Below, piece after piece: positions 6,230 to 12,558 of a stretch of 13,388 nucleotides of DNA. The DNA is from JALHSW01 sp038321755 (GTDB taxonomy: Bacteria > Actinomycetota > Acidimicrobiia > IMCC26256 > PALSA-555), in NCBI GenBank assembly GCA_038321755.1, contig JBBQFJ010000100.1, positions 1-13,388 of the forward strand, given 5' to 3'. How positions within the stretch are numbered: position 1 is the first letter of the stretch; the number at the start of each line of letters is the position of its first letter. Both the position numbers and the translations under genes were made by a program. The notes under the pieces were generated by a model. It was not told the origin of the DNA, made no database searches, and saw nothing but the letters and a program-made list of their open reading frames with translations.

Positions 6230-7038
6230 GGCGGCCCGCCTGCCGAGTCGCCGAGCAGCTCGTCGACGTACGCGACCCCGCGCCGGATCGCCGAGTCGTA
6301 GCCCTCGGCCTCGATCCGCGGACCGACCAGCTCGAGCTCGAGCGCACCCGCATAGCCCACGGTCAGGACGGCATCCAGGATGCGAGCCAGGTCGATGTCG
6401 CCGTCACCAGGGACCGCACGGTCCGGCGTGCACAGGCTGCCGATCACGAAGTCACTGAGCTGCACATGCCCGAGCGTCGAACCCGCGGCCTCGATGCTCG
6501 CCACGAGGCCGCGCTCGGCGAAGCAGCTGTTGATCTCCATGCACACCTGTACGTCGAGAAGGCGCGCGAGGTCGACGCCATCTCGGAACGTGGTGACGAA
6601 GCTCAGATCCAGGCGGAGCGGCCCCGTGTGCTCGATCGTGAGCGACACGCCTGCAGCGAGTGCGGCGGTCCGTACCGGGGCGAGCGCCTCGACGAGGGCG
6701 TCGGCGGCCGCATCCCACTCCAGCGATCCGGCCGGTCCGGTTGTGAGCACGAGGCAACCCCCGACCCGGCGCGCGACGTCCACCGCGGCGAGGAGTCGAT
6801 CCTGTTGCGCAGCCCAGGTGGATCGAGCGTCGAGGTCCCACCAGCCGAGCTCGACGATGTTCGACACGCGCAGTCCGGCGTCGCGGATCCTCGTCACGGC
6901 GTCGTCGATGCCCGCCTCCTCGAGCTTGCGGAAGGACAGACCGACGTGGTCGATGCCCGCGCCGGCCCAGAACGCGAGGTCGGCGTCGAGCGACCACTGC
7001 CAGCTCGAGACCGCGCTCACCGAGAGTCGGGGATCCAC
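6217..7038 (-). CDS. Sugar phosphate isomerase/epimerase-like TIM-barrel protein
   Basis: A 273-residue protein of the xylose-isomerase-like (AP endonuclease 2) TIM-barrel family, which isomerises or epimerises sugars, inosose or keto acids with a divalent metal. Barrel strands are readable: HVGLSFRKLEE (31), VSNIVELGWWDL (58), CLVLTTGPAG (95), VSLTIEHTGP (131, metal Glu136), QVCMEINSCF (164), LGHVQLSDFV (189, His191) and ALELELVG (232, Glu235/237), with the usual PGDGDIDLARILDAV motif before the last strand. I chose GTG 7038 because the fold begins at once (DPRLSVSAVSSWQWSLDADL). A further upstream TTG at 7074 would run through the divergent promoter. A TATACG 7 bases before GTG fits leaderless starts, with a mismatch at the last base. 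The product cannot be named. Confidence 0.8.
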   Translation of the reverse strand: MDPRLSVSAVSSWQWSLDADLAFWAGAGIDHVGLSFRKLEEAGIDDAVTRIRDAGLRVSNIVELGWWDLDARSTWAAQQDRLLAAVDVARRVGGCLVLTTGPAGSLEWDAAADALVEALAPVRTAALAAGVSLTIEHTGPLRLDLSFVTTFRDGVDLARLLDVQVCMEINSCFAERGLVASIEAAGSTLGHVQLSDFVIGSLCTPDRAVPGDGDIDLARILDAVLTVGYAGALELELVGPRIEAEGYDSAIRRGVAYVDELLGDSAGGPPQVA

Positions 7039-7045
7039 TGCCGTC

Positions 7046-7053
7046 CGTATACT
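7046..7053. promoter_or_regulatory. Overlapping divergent -10 elements built on one GTATAC palindrome
   Basis: On the plus strand TATACT (7048-7053) predicts a start near 7060 and a leader of about 17 bases for the gene at 7077. On the minus strand TATACG (7051-7046) lies 7 bases before GTG 7038. The two hexamers share four base pairs, so polymerase could use only one at a time. The minus hexamer lacks the usual final T, so that half is less sure. Confidence 0.45.
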
Positions 7054-7063
7054 GCGCGCTCCG

Positions 7064-7071
7064 GGGGGAGG
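7064..7071 (+). promoter_or_regulatory. Ribosome binding site of the muconolactone-isomerase-like gene
   Basis: A GGGGGGAG-type purine run ends a few bases before ATG 7077. It is one of the few strong Shine-Dalgarno sites on the plus strand here, and it matches a -10 set further upstream than in the leaderless genes. Confidence 0.55.
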
Positions 7072-7076
7072 CAAGG

Positions 7077-7394
7077 ATGCTGTTCCAGGTCAACGGTCGG
7101 ATCGACGGCACCGCGGCACCGACACCCGAGTTCCTCGAAGCCTCGCGTGCGACGCTCGAGCAGCTCGGCGAGATGGAGCGCAGCGGCCGGGTGCGCGGCG
7201 GCGGTGTCTACATCGGCCCGCTCGGCGTCTGCTTCATCGCCGAGTGTGCGTCCAACGAGGACATGCACCTCCTGCTCACCACGTTGCCGGCGTTCCGCTT
7301 CGCAACGTGGGACGTCATGCCGCTCATCCCGTTCCACCGCGACATCGAGATGAGCCTCGACGACGCGATCGAACACGCGCGCTCCTCGACCTAG
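7077..7394 (+). CDS. Muconolactone delta-isomerase-like small protein
   Basis: A 105-residue protein that looks like the muconolactone isomerase/YciI branch of the ferredoxin-like dimeric alpha/beta barrels. Features: strand MLFQVNGRIDG, then helix FLEASRATLEQLGEMERSGRVRGGG, strand YIGPLGVCFIAECAS, helix NEDMHLLLTTLPAFRFATW and the strand VMPLIPF. The block xDMHxLLTxLPxFxFxxxxVxPLxPF closely follows the ELHDLLxxLPLFPYMDIEVxPL part of catechol-pathway muconolactone isomerases. Other genes of a catechol ortho pathway are absent, so the true substrate may differ. The start at 7077 has a strong ribosome site. The gene diverges from the TIM-barrel isomerase and converges on the SDR gene with only 13 bases between stops. 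Confidence 0.72.
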   Translation: MLFQVNGRIDGTAAPTPEFLEASRATLEQLGEMERSGRVRGGGVYIGPLGVCFIAECASNEDMHLLLTTLPAFRFATWDVMPLIPFHRDIEMSLDDAIEHARSST

Positions 7395-7407
7395 CGCGCC
7401 GGGCCCG

Positions 7408-8226
7408 TCAGCCCAGGTCGATGTCGGCGGCGGAGAGATCGGGGACCGGCATGCGGGCGGTCACGCCGCCGTCGACCGGGAGGATCGCACCCGTGACGAA
7501 AGCCGCCTCGTCGGACGCGAGGAACAGGGCCGCGTTCGCGATGTCGTCCGGCAGTCCGAGGCGGGTGAGGTGCATGGCGCGGGTGGCGCCGCCGATGACC
7601 GGGTCCTCCATCAGCGTGAACGCACCCTCGCTCGTGAGCACCATCCCCGCGACGATGCAGTTCGAGCGGACGTTGTCGGGCGCGTACTCGACTGCGATCG
7701 AGCGCGTCAGGGTGTTGAGCGCGCCCTTCGCCGCCGTATAGGTGTCGAGGCCCGGGGTACCGAGGAGCGACGCGGCCGAAGAGATGTTCACGATCGCGCC
7801 GCCGCCCGCCTTCGCCATCTCGGGGATCGAGTACTTGCACGCCCAGACCACGGCCTTGAGCGCGACGAGCATGATCGAGTCCCAGGCGTCGTTCTCGAGC
7901 TCGGTGACCCGGCTGTCGGCGCGCCCCGGCCCCATGAGCTCGGTCGGTGCCGCGTTGTTCACGAGCGTGGTCAGGCTGCCGTAGCGATCGACCGCAGCGC
8001 GCACCATCGCGATCACGTCGTCCTCGTTGCTGAGGTCGGTCGGGACGAACGCGGCTTCACCACCCGCGGCGCGGATCTCTGCCTCGACGGCCTGACCCGC
8101 ATCAACGGTCCGGCCCGTGATGATGACGGACGCTCCTTCCGCCGCGAACCGGATCGCGGTCGCCCGCCCGATGCCACGCGTCGACCCGGTGACCACCGCG
8201 ACCTTTCCGGCCATCCGATCCGTCAC
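7408..8226 (-). CDS. Short-chain dehydrogenase/reductase (SDR), classical type
   Basis: A 272-residue NAD(P)-dependent oxidoreductase of the classical SDR family. The cofactor motif TGSTRGIG lies at residues 13-20, LVNNAAP at 88-94, the catalytic Ser in NISSAAS (about 149-150) and YTAAK with Tyr163 and Lys167. The C-terminus ends ILPVDGGVTARMPVPDL, typical of 3-oxoacyl-ACP-reductase-like or alcohol dehydrogenase SDRs. I chose GTG 8226 rather than the ATG four codons later: GGAGG lies 7 bases before the GTG, and the GTG overlaps the stop of the upstream alcohol dehydrogenase gene as GTGA, the mark of translational coupling. The coupled pair suggests successive oxidation or reduction of one substrate. 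The frame is open much further upstream but only as a shadow of the dehydrogenase. Confidence 0.93.
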   Translation of the reverse strand: MTDRMAGKVAVVTGSTRGIGRATAIRFAAEGASVIITGRTVDAGQAVEAEIRAAGGEAAFVPTDLSNEDDVIAMVRAAVDRYGSLTTLVNNAAPTELMGPGRADSRVTELENDAWDSIMLVALKAVVWACKYSIPEMAKAGGGAIVNISSAASLLGTPGLDTYTAAKGALNTLTRSIAVEYAPDNVRSNCIVAGMVLTSEGAFTLMEDPVIGGATRAMHLTRLGLPDDIANAALFLASDEAAFVTGAILPVDGGVTARMPVPDLSAADIDLG

Positions 8227-9284
8227 AGGTGTACCTCCGTCAGCGAGGCCGGACCGCCCGGCTCGACGAGAACCTTCACATGGTGCTCGGCGCGCTTGAG
8301 CGTCGAGAACGCGTCGGCGACGCCGTCGAATCCCACGGTGCCGGTGATCAACGGTGTCACGTCGATCTCGCCCTCCGCAATGGCGCGCAGCGTCGCCGCG
8401 AACTCGTCGGGACCGTAGGCGTAGACGAAGTGGAGATCGAGCTCCTTCACGATCGCGAGGAGCGGGCGGATGGTGTCTGCTTGCATGCAGACGCCGGCCA
8501 CGACGATGCGGCTCTGGGCGGGTGCGTCGAAGATCGCCTGGTCGATCATGCCCGGCACGCCGACGGCTTCGAAGACGACGAGCGGGCGGAGCCCGTCGAC
8601 CCGGCGCCACGCGTCGACGACCGGCTCCTCACGTGGGTCGACGACCTCGTGCGCACCCATCGTGACGGCCAGCGCACGACGGTCCTCGGAAAAGTCGCCG
8701 GCGACGATGATCTCCACGCCACGCGCCCGGAGCCAGGCGATGATCGCGAGACCGATCGGTCCGCAGCCGATCACCACGGCGGCATCGCCGTCGCGCAGGC
8801 CCGCCCGCGCCACCGTGTGCAAGCCGACTGCCATCGGCTCCGTGAGGGCCGCGCGTCGGTGATCGAGCCCGTTCGGGACGGGGAGGCACAGCGGCGCGCT
8901 GAGCAACATGCGTTCGGCGAAGCCGCCCGGCGCGTCGTTCGAGAACCCGAGTGGGAGCAGTGCCTCGCCGCGCAGCAGGTACGGCACCGAGACGACGAGG
9001 TCACCGACCTTGACGGGCGTCGCGTCGGCCGCACCGGGACCGAGCTCGAGCACCTCGGCGCACCACTCGTGGCCGAGCACGTAGTCGGCGTTCGGATCGA
9101 ACGCGAGGTCTGCACCCATCGCCGCACCGACCTCGGCCAGGTGCTCCGAGTGATCGAGCGTGTGCAGATCGGAGCCACAGATGCCGCACGCTCGCACCGC
9201 GACGAGCACATCGCCCGCCTCGGGAACGGGATCCGCCATCTCGTCGACCACCAGTCGACGCTGTCGAGCCATCACCGCACGCAC
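8223..9284 (-). CDS. Zinc-binding medium-chain alcohol dehydrogenase, structural-zinc loop absent
   Basis: A 353-residue medium-chain dehydrogenase/reductase. The catalytic zinc site is visible: Cys36 in ACGICGSDLH (32-41), His72-Glu73 in VLGHEW, and Glu149 in LTEPMAVGLH. The NAD(P)-binding GCGPIG motif is at 173-178, followed by an Asp at the end of the next strand (VAGDFSED), which favours NAD over NADP. The lobe that normally carries four cysteines for structural zinc (about 95-125) has none: it reads VVSVPYLLRGEALLPLGFSN. I chose GTG 9284 because TAGGCT lies 6 bases upstream in the leaderless arrangement; an in-frame ATG four codons later is the alternative. It is followed by the SDR with a GTGA overlap. 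The substrate is unknown; a secondary alcohol or polyol is plausible. Confidence 0.9.
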   Translation of the reverse strand: MRAVMARQRRLVVDEMADPVPEAGDVLVAVRACGICGSDLHTLDHSEHLAEVGAAMGADLAFDPNADYVLGHEWCAEVLELGPGAADATPVKVGDLVVSVPYLLRGEALLPLGFSNDAPGGFAERMLLSAPLCLPVPNGLDHRRAALTEPMAVGLHTVARAGLRDGDAAVVIGCGPIGLAIIAWLRARGVEIIVAGDFSEDRRALAVTMGAHEVVDPREEPVVDAWRRVDGLRPLVVFEAVGVPGMIDQAIFDAPAQSRIVVAGVCMQADTIRPLLAIVKELDLHFVYAYGPDEFAATLRAIAEGEIDVTPLITGTVGFDGVADAFSTLKRAEHHVKVLVEPGGPASLTEVHL

Positions 9285-9322
9285 CCGGCGAGCCTACGGC
9301 GGGCGCCCTACGCTCCGCTCCC
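9285..9322. promoter_or_regulatory. Compact divergent leaderless promoter pair (38 bases)
   Basis: Only 38 bases separate two divergent start codons. On the minus strand TAGGCT (9296-9291) is 6 bases before GTG 9284. On the plus strand TACGCT (9309-9314) is 8 bases before ATG 9323. The two -10 boxes face away from each other 12 bases apart, so each -35 region would overlap the other -10. There is no Shine-Dalgarno sequence for either gene and no good -35. Confidence 0.55.
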
Positions 9323-10579
9323 ATGAGCATCGATTTCACCCTGCCGCCCGAGGTCGAGGCGGTGCGCGCACGCGTGCGTGAGTTCATGGAGGCCGAGGTC
9401 CGTCCCGCCGAGGAGGAGCTCGCCGCAAACGCCGATCCCGCGGTCAACGGGGGTGAGCCCGCACGTCGCGATGTCGTCGCGATGATCATCCGCCTCCGCG
9501 AGAAGGCGAAGGAGTGGGGCGTCTGGCTCCCCCACATGCCGAAGGAGTGGGGCGGACTCGGGCTGAGCCCAACGGCGATGGCGTTCGTGTCCGCCGAAGC
9601 CGCACGGACCGGCTTCGGTCCGTTCGTGCTGAACGCGCAGGCACCCGACGAAGGCAACCAGCACACGCTCTTGCACCACGCGTCCGAGGAGCAGCAGGAG
9701 CGCTACCTCAAGCCGTTGCTCGAGGGCCGCATGCGATCGTGCTTCGCGATGACCGAGCCCGAGGTGGCCGGCTCCGATCCCACCGGCATCCGCACGACGG
9801 CCGTCGAGGACCCGACGACCGGCGAGTGGGTGATCAACGGGCACAAGTGGTTCATCTCCGGCGCGCGCGGCGCGAAGTTCGCGATCCTGATCGCGAAGAC
9901 CGACCCGGATGCCGATCCGCCCCAGGCGTCGAACAGCGCGTTCCTCGTCGACCTCCCGGCCGAGGGCTGGGAGGTCGTGCGCGACATCGACACCATGGCG
10001 GGGGCGCACAACCACTGCGAGATCCGGATCACCGATCTCCGCCTGCCCGCGGACAGCATGCTCGGAGGCCGCGGCAACGGGCACCTGCTCGGGCAGGCTC
10101 GACTCGGACCGGCACGGCTCGCGCACTGCATGCGCTGGATCGGGCAGATCGAGACCGCGCTCGAACTGCTCGTCGCGCGCGCCGAGGAGCGTCAGCTCCA
10201 CGGTGCGCCCCTCGCCGACAAGCAGGCGATCCAGTGGATGATGGCGGACTCCGCGATGGAGCTGTATGCCGCGAAGCTGATGGTGCTGCACGCCGCGTAC
10301 CGCATCGAGCACGGCCTCCCGTTCCGGCAGGAGGTGAGCTTCGCCAAGCACCACGTTGCCAACACGTTGTGGCGCGTCGTCGATCGAGCGATCCAGGTGC
10401 ACGGCGCGCTCGGCTACTCGACGGACACGCCACTCGAGCGCATGCTCCGCCACGCTCGCTCGGCCCGCCTCGTCGACGGCGCCGACGAGGTGCACCAGGC
10501 GCTCATCGCCCGCAACGTGCGCGCGGCCTGGGCCGACACCGGCTCGCTCCACGCGGCAACCGGCGACCTCGACTTCTGA
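9323..10579 (+). CDS. Acyl-CoA dehydrogenase (ACAD10/11-like)
   Basis: A 418-residue FAD enzyme making the alpha,beta double bond in an acyl-CoA, with ETF as electron acceptor. The N-terminal helical domain runs to about residue 135. The first signature FAMTEPEVAGSDPTGIRTTA is at 141-160, the beta domain contains VINGHKWFISGARGAKFAIL (170-189), and the C-terminal FAD domain carries AIQVHGALGYSTDTPLERMLRHARSARLVDGADEVH (356-391). Where MCAD has its catalytic Glu (YEGT) this protein has Asp385 (VDGA), as I recall for ACAD10/11-type enzymes, which act on long, branched or hydroxylated acyl chains. TACGCT 8 bases before ATG 9323 suggests a leaderless start. It diverges from the alcohol dehydrogenase by 38 bases. 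EtfBA in this window is its likely partner. Confidence 0.95.
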   Translation: MSIDFTLPPEVEAVRARVREFMEAEVRPAEEELAANADPAVNGGEPARRDVVAMIIRLREKAKEWGVWLPHMPKEWGGLGLSPTAMAFVSAEAARTGFGPFVLNAQAPDEGNQHTLLHHASEEQQERYLKPLLEGRMRSCFAMTEPEVAGSDPTGIRTTAVEDPTTGEWVINGHKWFISGARGAKFAILIAKTDPDADPPQASNSAFLVDLPAEGWEVVRDIDTMAGAHNHCEIRITDLRLPADSMLGGRGNGHLLGQARLGPARLAHCMRWIGQIETALELLVARAEERQLHGAPLADKQAIQWMMADSAMELYAAKLMVLHAAYRIEHGLPFRQEVSFAKHHVANTLWRVVDRAIQVHGALGYSTDTPLERMLRHARSARLVDGADEVHQALIARNVRAAWADTGSLHAATGDLDF

Positions 10580-10642
10580 GCCGACGGGATCGCTCGCAAC
10601 CGCACGCCCTCGGGACCTTTGTCACAACCTCGGTCGGGGGCG

Positions 10643-10676
10643 ATGACATCGCCGGGCTGATCCGTACACTGGTGCC
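10643..10676 (+). promoter_or_regulatory. Near-consensus sigma70-type promoter placing the transcript start on the ATG
   Basis: ATGACA (10643-10648) matches TTGACA at five of six bases. A 16-base spacer follows, then TACACT (10665-10670), then 6 bases to ATG 10677. With the usual 6-base gap after the -10, transcription begins on the A of the ATG. It is the best complete promoter in the window and the strongest single case for a leaderless mRNA. The preceding intergenic stretch 10580-10642 holds no gene. Confidence 0.6.
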
Positions 10677-11381
10677 ATGACCTCGGTCGCCGATCACCTG
10701 AAGACACCGCACTGGTCCACCGAGATCCCGCTCGAGACTCCCCACGTGCGCCTCGACGTGCTGGCCGAGCGCGGCTTCGTGGCCCTCGCCGACCTCGATC
10801 CGCCGATCCCCGAGTCGGAGTACCTCCCGCTCGAGTACATGGACTGGAAGAGCGGCGGCGACACCAACTTCGCACCCCTCGCCACCGCCGACGGTGAGCT
10901 CGACTGCCGCGGCTTCTGGAAGCCCGGTGAGGAGCAGGCCGACAAGGGCGGCAAGTGGACGGCGAATGCTGCGCGTTGTCCGACGATCGTCGAGGCGGTC
11001 ACCGAGGTCGGCGCCGACTTCGGCCGGGTGCGCGTGATCCGGCTCGAGCCCCAGTCCTACGACGAGTCGCTGCGACACATCCACCGCGACGACAACAACC
11101 GCTTCAACCCCGATGCCGACGGTTGGGTCGTGCGGTCGTGGATCGAGCTCACCGACAACCCGGACAGCTTCATGGTCCTCATGGAGCAGGGGCCTGACGG
11201 GCTGCCCGACCAGTCCACCGAGGTGCACGTCCCGCTCCATCGTGGCGCCCGGTTCGTCGTCGACACCCAGCGCCTCTGGCACGTCGTCTGTCACCCCGGC
11301 GCCGAGACCCGCTACGCGCTGATCAGCAGCTTCGAGTCCGGCCCCGCACTGGACACCTGGATCGCCAGCAACCTTCCGTAG
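10677..11381 (+). CDS. Putative 2-oxoglutarate/Fe(II) dioxygenase-like protein (aspartyl/asparaginyl hydroxylase fold)
   Basis: A 234-residue protein with the marks of a double-stranded beta-helix Fe(II) oxygenase. Residues 119-139 (RVIRLEPQSYDESLRHIHRDD) bring His136-x-Asp138. Residues 190-206 (GARFVVDTQRLWHVVCH) bring a distal His202 (or 206). Arg212 in ETRYALISSFES is placed ten residues later, where family members bind the 2-oxoglutarate carboxylate. The pattern L.P....HxD...W..L ... DT...WH.V.N/CP...R..L is close to aspartyl/asparaginyl beta-hydroxylases and proline hydroxylases. The first 100 residues look like a separate lid or substrate module and are not recognisable. The substrate is unknown. 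It lies 97 bases after the acyl-CoA dehydrogenase gene with its own promoter, and 19 bases before the LLM monooxygenase gene. Confidence 0.68.
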   Translation: MTSVADHLKTPHWSTEIPLETPHVRLDVLAERGFVALADLDPPIPESEYLPLEYMDWKSGGDTNFAPLATADGELDCRGFWKPGEEQADKGGKWTANAARCPTIVEAVTEVGADFGRVRVIRLEPQSYDESLRHIHRDDNNRFNPDADGWVVRSWIELTDNPDSFMVLMEQGPDGLPDQSTEVHVPLHRGARFVVDTQRLWHVVCHPGAETRYALISSFESGPALDTWIASNLP

Positions 11382-11388
11382 CGCCTCG

Positions 11389-11400
11389 TACGCTGACGCC
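11389..11400 (+). promoter_or_regulatory. Leaderless-type -10 element before the LLM monooxygenase gene
   Basis: TACGCT at 11389-11394 is followed by GACGCC and ATG 11401. It starts seven bases after the stop of the preceding gene, so a separate transcript is likely despite the 19-base gap. No -35 and no Shine-Dalgarno sequence are seen. Confidence 0.5.
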
Positions 11401-12558
11401 ATGCGCTTCGGCATCTTCCTCGCTCCATTCCACGCGGCCGGCCAGAACCCGACGCTCGCCATCGAGCGCGATCTCGAGCTGGTCCAGCACCTCGACCGCC
11501 TCGGCTACGACGAGGCGTGGATCGGTGAGCACCACTCGGGCGGCGTCGAGCTGATCGCTTCGCCGGAGGTCTTCATCGCGACGGCGGCGGAGCGCACCAA
11601 GCACCTCCGCCTCGGCAGCGGGGTGAACTCCCTGCCGTACCACCACCCGCTCCTGCTCGCCGACCGCTTCCTCCTCCTCGACCACCTCACCCGCGGCCGG
11701 GCGATGCTCGGCTGCGGCCCGGGACAGCTCACCTCCGACGCGCACATGCTCGGGATCCCGTCCGACCTCCAGCGGCCGCGCATGGAAGAAGCGCTCGACG
11801 TCGTCGTGCGGTTGCTGCGCGGCGAGACCGTGACCGCGAAGACCGACTGGTTCGAGATCAACGACGCGCGCCTGCAGCTCGCGCCGTACTCCCCCGAGGG
11901 GATCGAGATCGCCGTCGCCGCGTCGATCTCACCGGCCGGCCCGCGCAGTGCGGGTCGTTACGGACTCGGTCTCCTCTCGGTCGGTGCGACGACCGATGCC
12001 GGGTTCGACATCCTCGGCGCGCACTGGGACGTCATGGAGCAGCGCGCCGCGGAGTTCGATCAGGTCGCGGATCGAGCGAAGTGGCGCCTGGTCGGGCCGA
12101 TGCACCTGTCGACCACGAAGTCCCAGGCGCGCCGTGACGTCGAGTTCGGCATCCTGGAGTTCAGCCGCTACTTCCGCCACATCCTGCCGACGAGCCCCGT
12201 CGGCGAGGGCGACGACGTCGCCACGATCATCGAGCACTGCGACACCAACGGCTTCGCCGTCATCGGCACTCCCGAGGATGCCATCCGTCAGATCGAACGG
12301 CTGGTGGAGCAGTCGGGTGGGTTCGGGACGTTCCTGCTCTTCGGGCACGAGTGGGCCGACCCCGAAGCGACGCGACGCAGCTACGAGCTGTTCGCCCGCT
12401 ACGTCATGCCCCACTTCCAGAACCAGCTCGAGCCGATCCAGGCGTCCTACGACTGGATCGTCGGCTCCGAAGGACGGTTCGTGAACGCCGCGACCGCGGC
12501 GATGACCAAGGCGGTCGAGGACCACGCCAAGGAGCAGGCCGACAAGGGGTTGACGTGA
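11401..12558 (+). CDS. LLM-class flavin-dependent monooxygenase, limonene 1,2-monooxygenase-like
   Basis: A 385-residue protein of the bacterial luciferase-like (F420/FMNH2-using) TIM-barrel family. The start MRFGIFLAPFHAAGQNPTLA, the block LDRLGYDEAWIGEHHSGG (31-48), LIASPEVFIATAAERTKH (51-68), SLPYHHPLLLADRF (77-90) and LLDHLTRGRAMLGCGPG (92-108) follow, almost block for block, what I recall of Rhodococcus limonene 1,2-monooxygenase LimB, and length agrees (LimB is about 387). LimB epoxidises limonene with FADH2 supplied by a separate reductase. Many database proteins bearing this name have other, unknown substrates, so I give no symbol. No dedicated flavin reductase and no limonene-epoxide hydrolase (LimA) is in the window. 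The stop lies inside the first unit of the 18-bp repeat array. Confidence 0.9.
   Translation: MRFGIFLAPFHAAGQNPTLAIERDLELVQHLDRLGYDEAWIGEHHSGGVELIASPEVFIATAAERTKHLRLGSGVNSLPYHHPLLLADRFLLLDHLTRGRAMLGCGPGQLTSDAHMLGIPSDLQRPRMEEALDVVVRLLRGETVTAKTDWFEINDARLQLAPYSPEGIEIAVAASISPAGPRSAGRYGLGLLSVGATTDAGFDILGAHWDVMEQRAAEFDQVADRAKWRLVGPMHLSTTKSQARRDVEFGILEFSRYFRHILPTSPVGEGDDVATIIEHCDTNGFAVIGTPEDAIRQIERLVEQSGGFGTFLLFGHEWADPEATRRSYELFARYVMPHFQNQLEPIQASYDWIVGSEGRFVNAATAAMTKAVEDHAKEQADKGLT

Noticed and set aside
7395..7407. Terminator between the convergent small gene and the SDR gene
   Set aside because: Only 13 bases with a short GGGCCC palindrome and no usable stem or T-run.
8229..9326. Long plus-strand frame antisense to the alcohol dehydrogenase
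   Set aside because: The minus strand carries zinc and Rossmann motifs; the plus product has none.
9308..10552. Long minus-strand frame antisense to the acyl-CoA dehydrogenase
   Set aside because: The plus strand carries the full acyl-CoA dehydrogenase motif set; the minus frame is a mirror of its codon bias.
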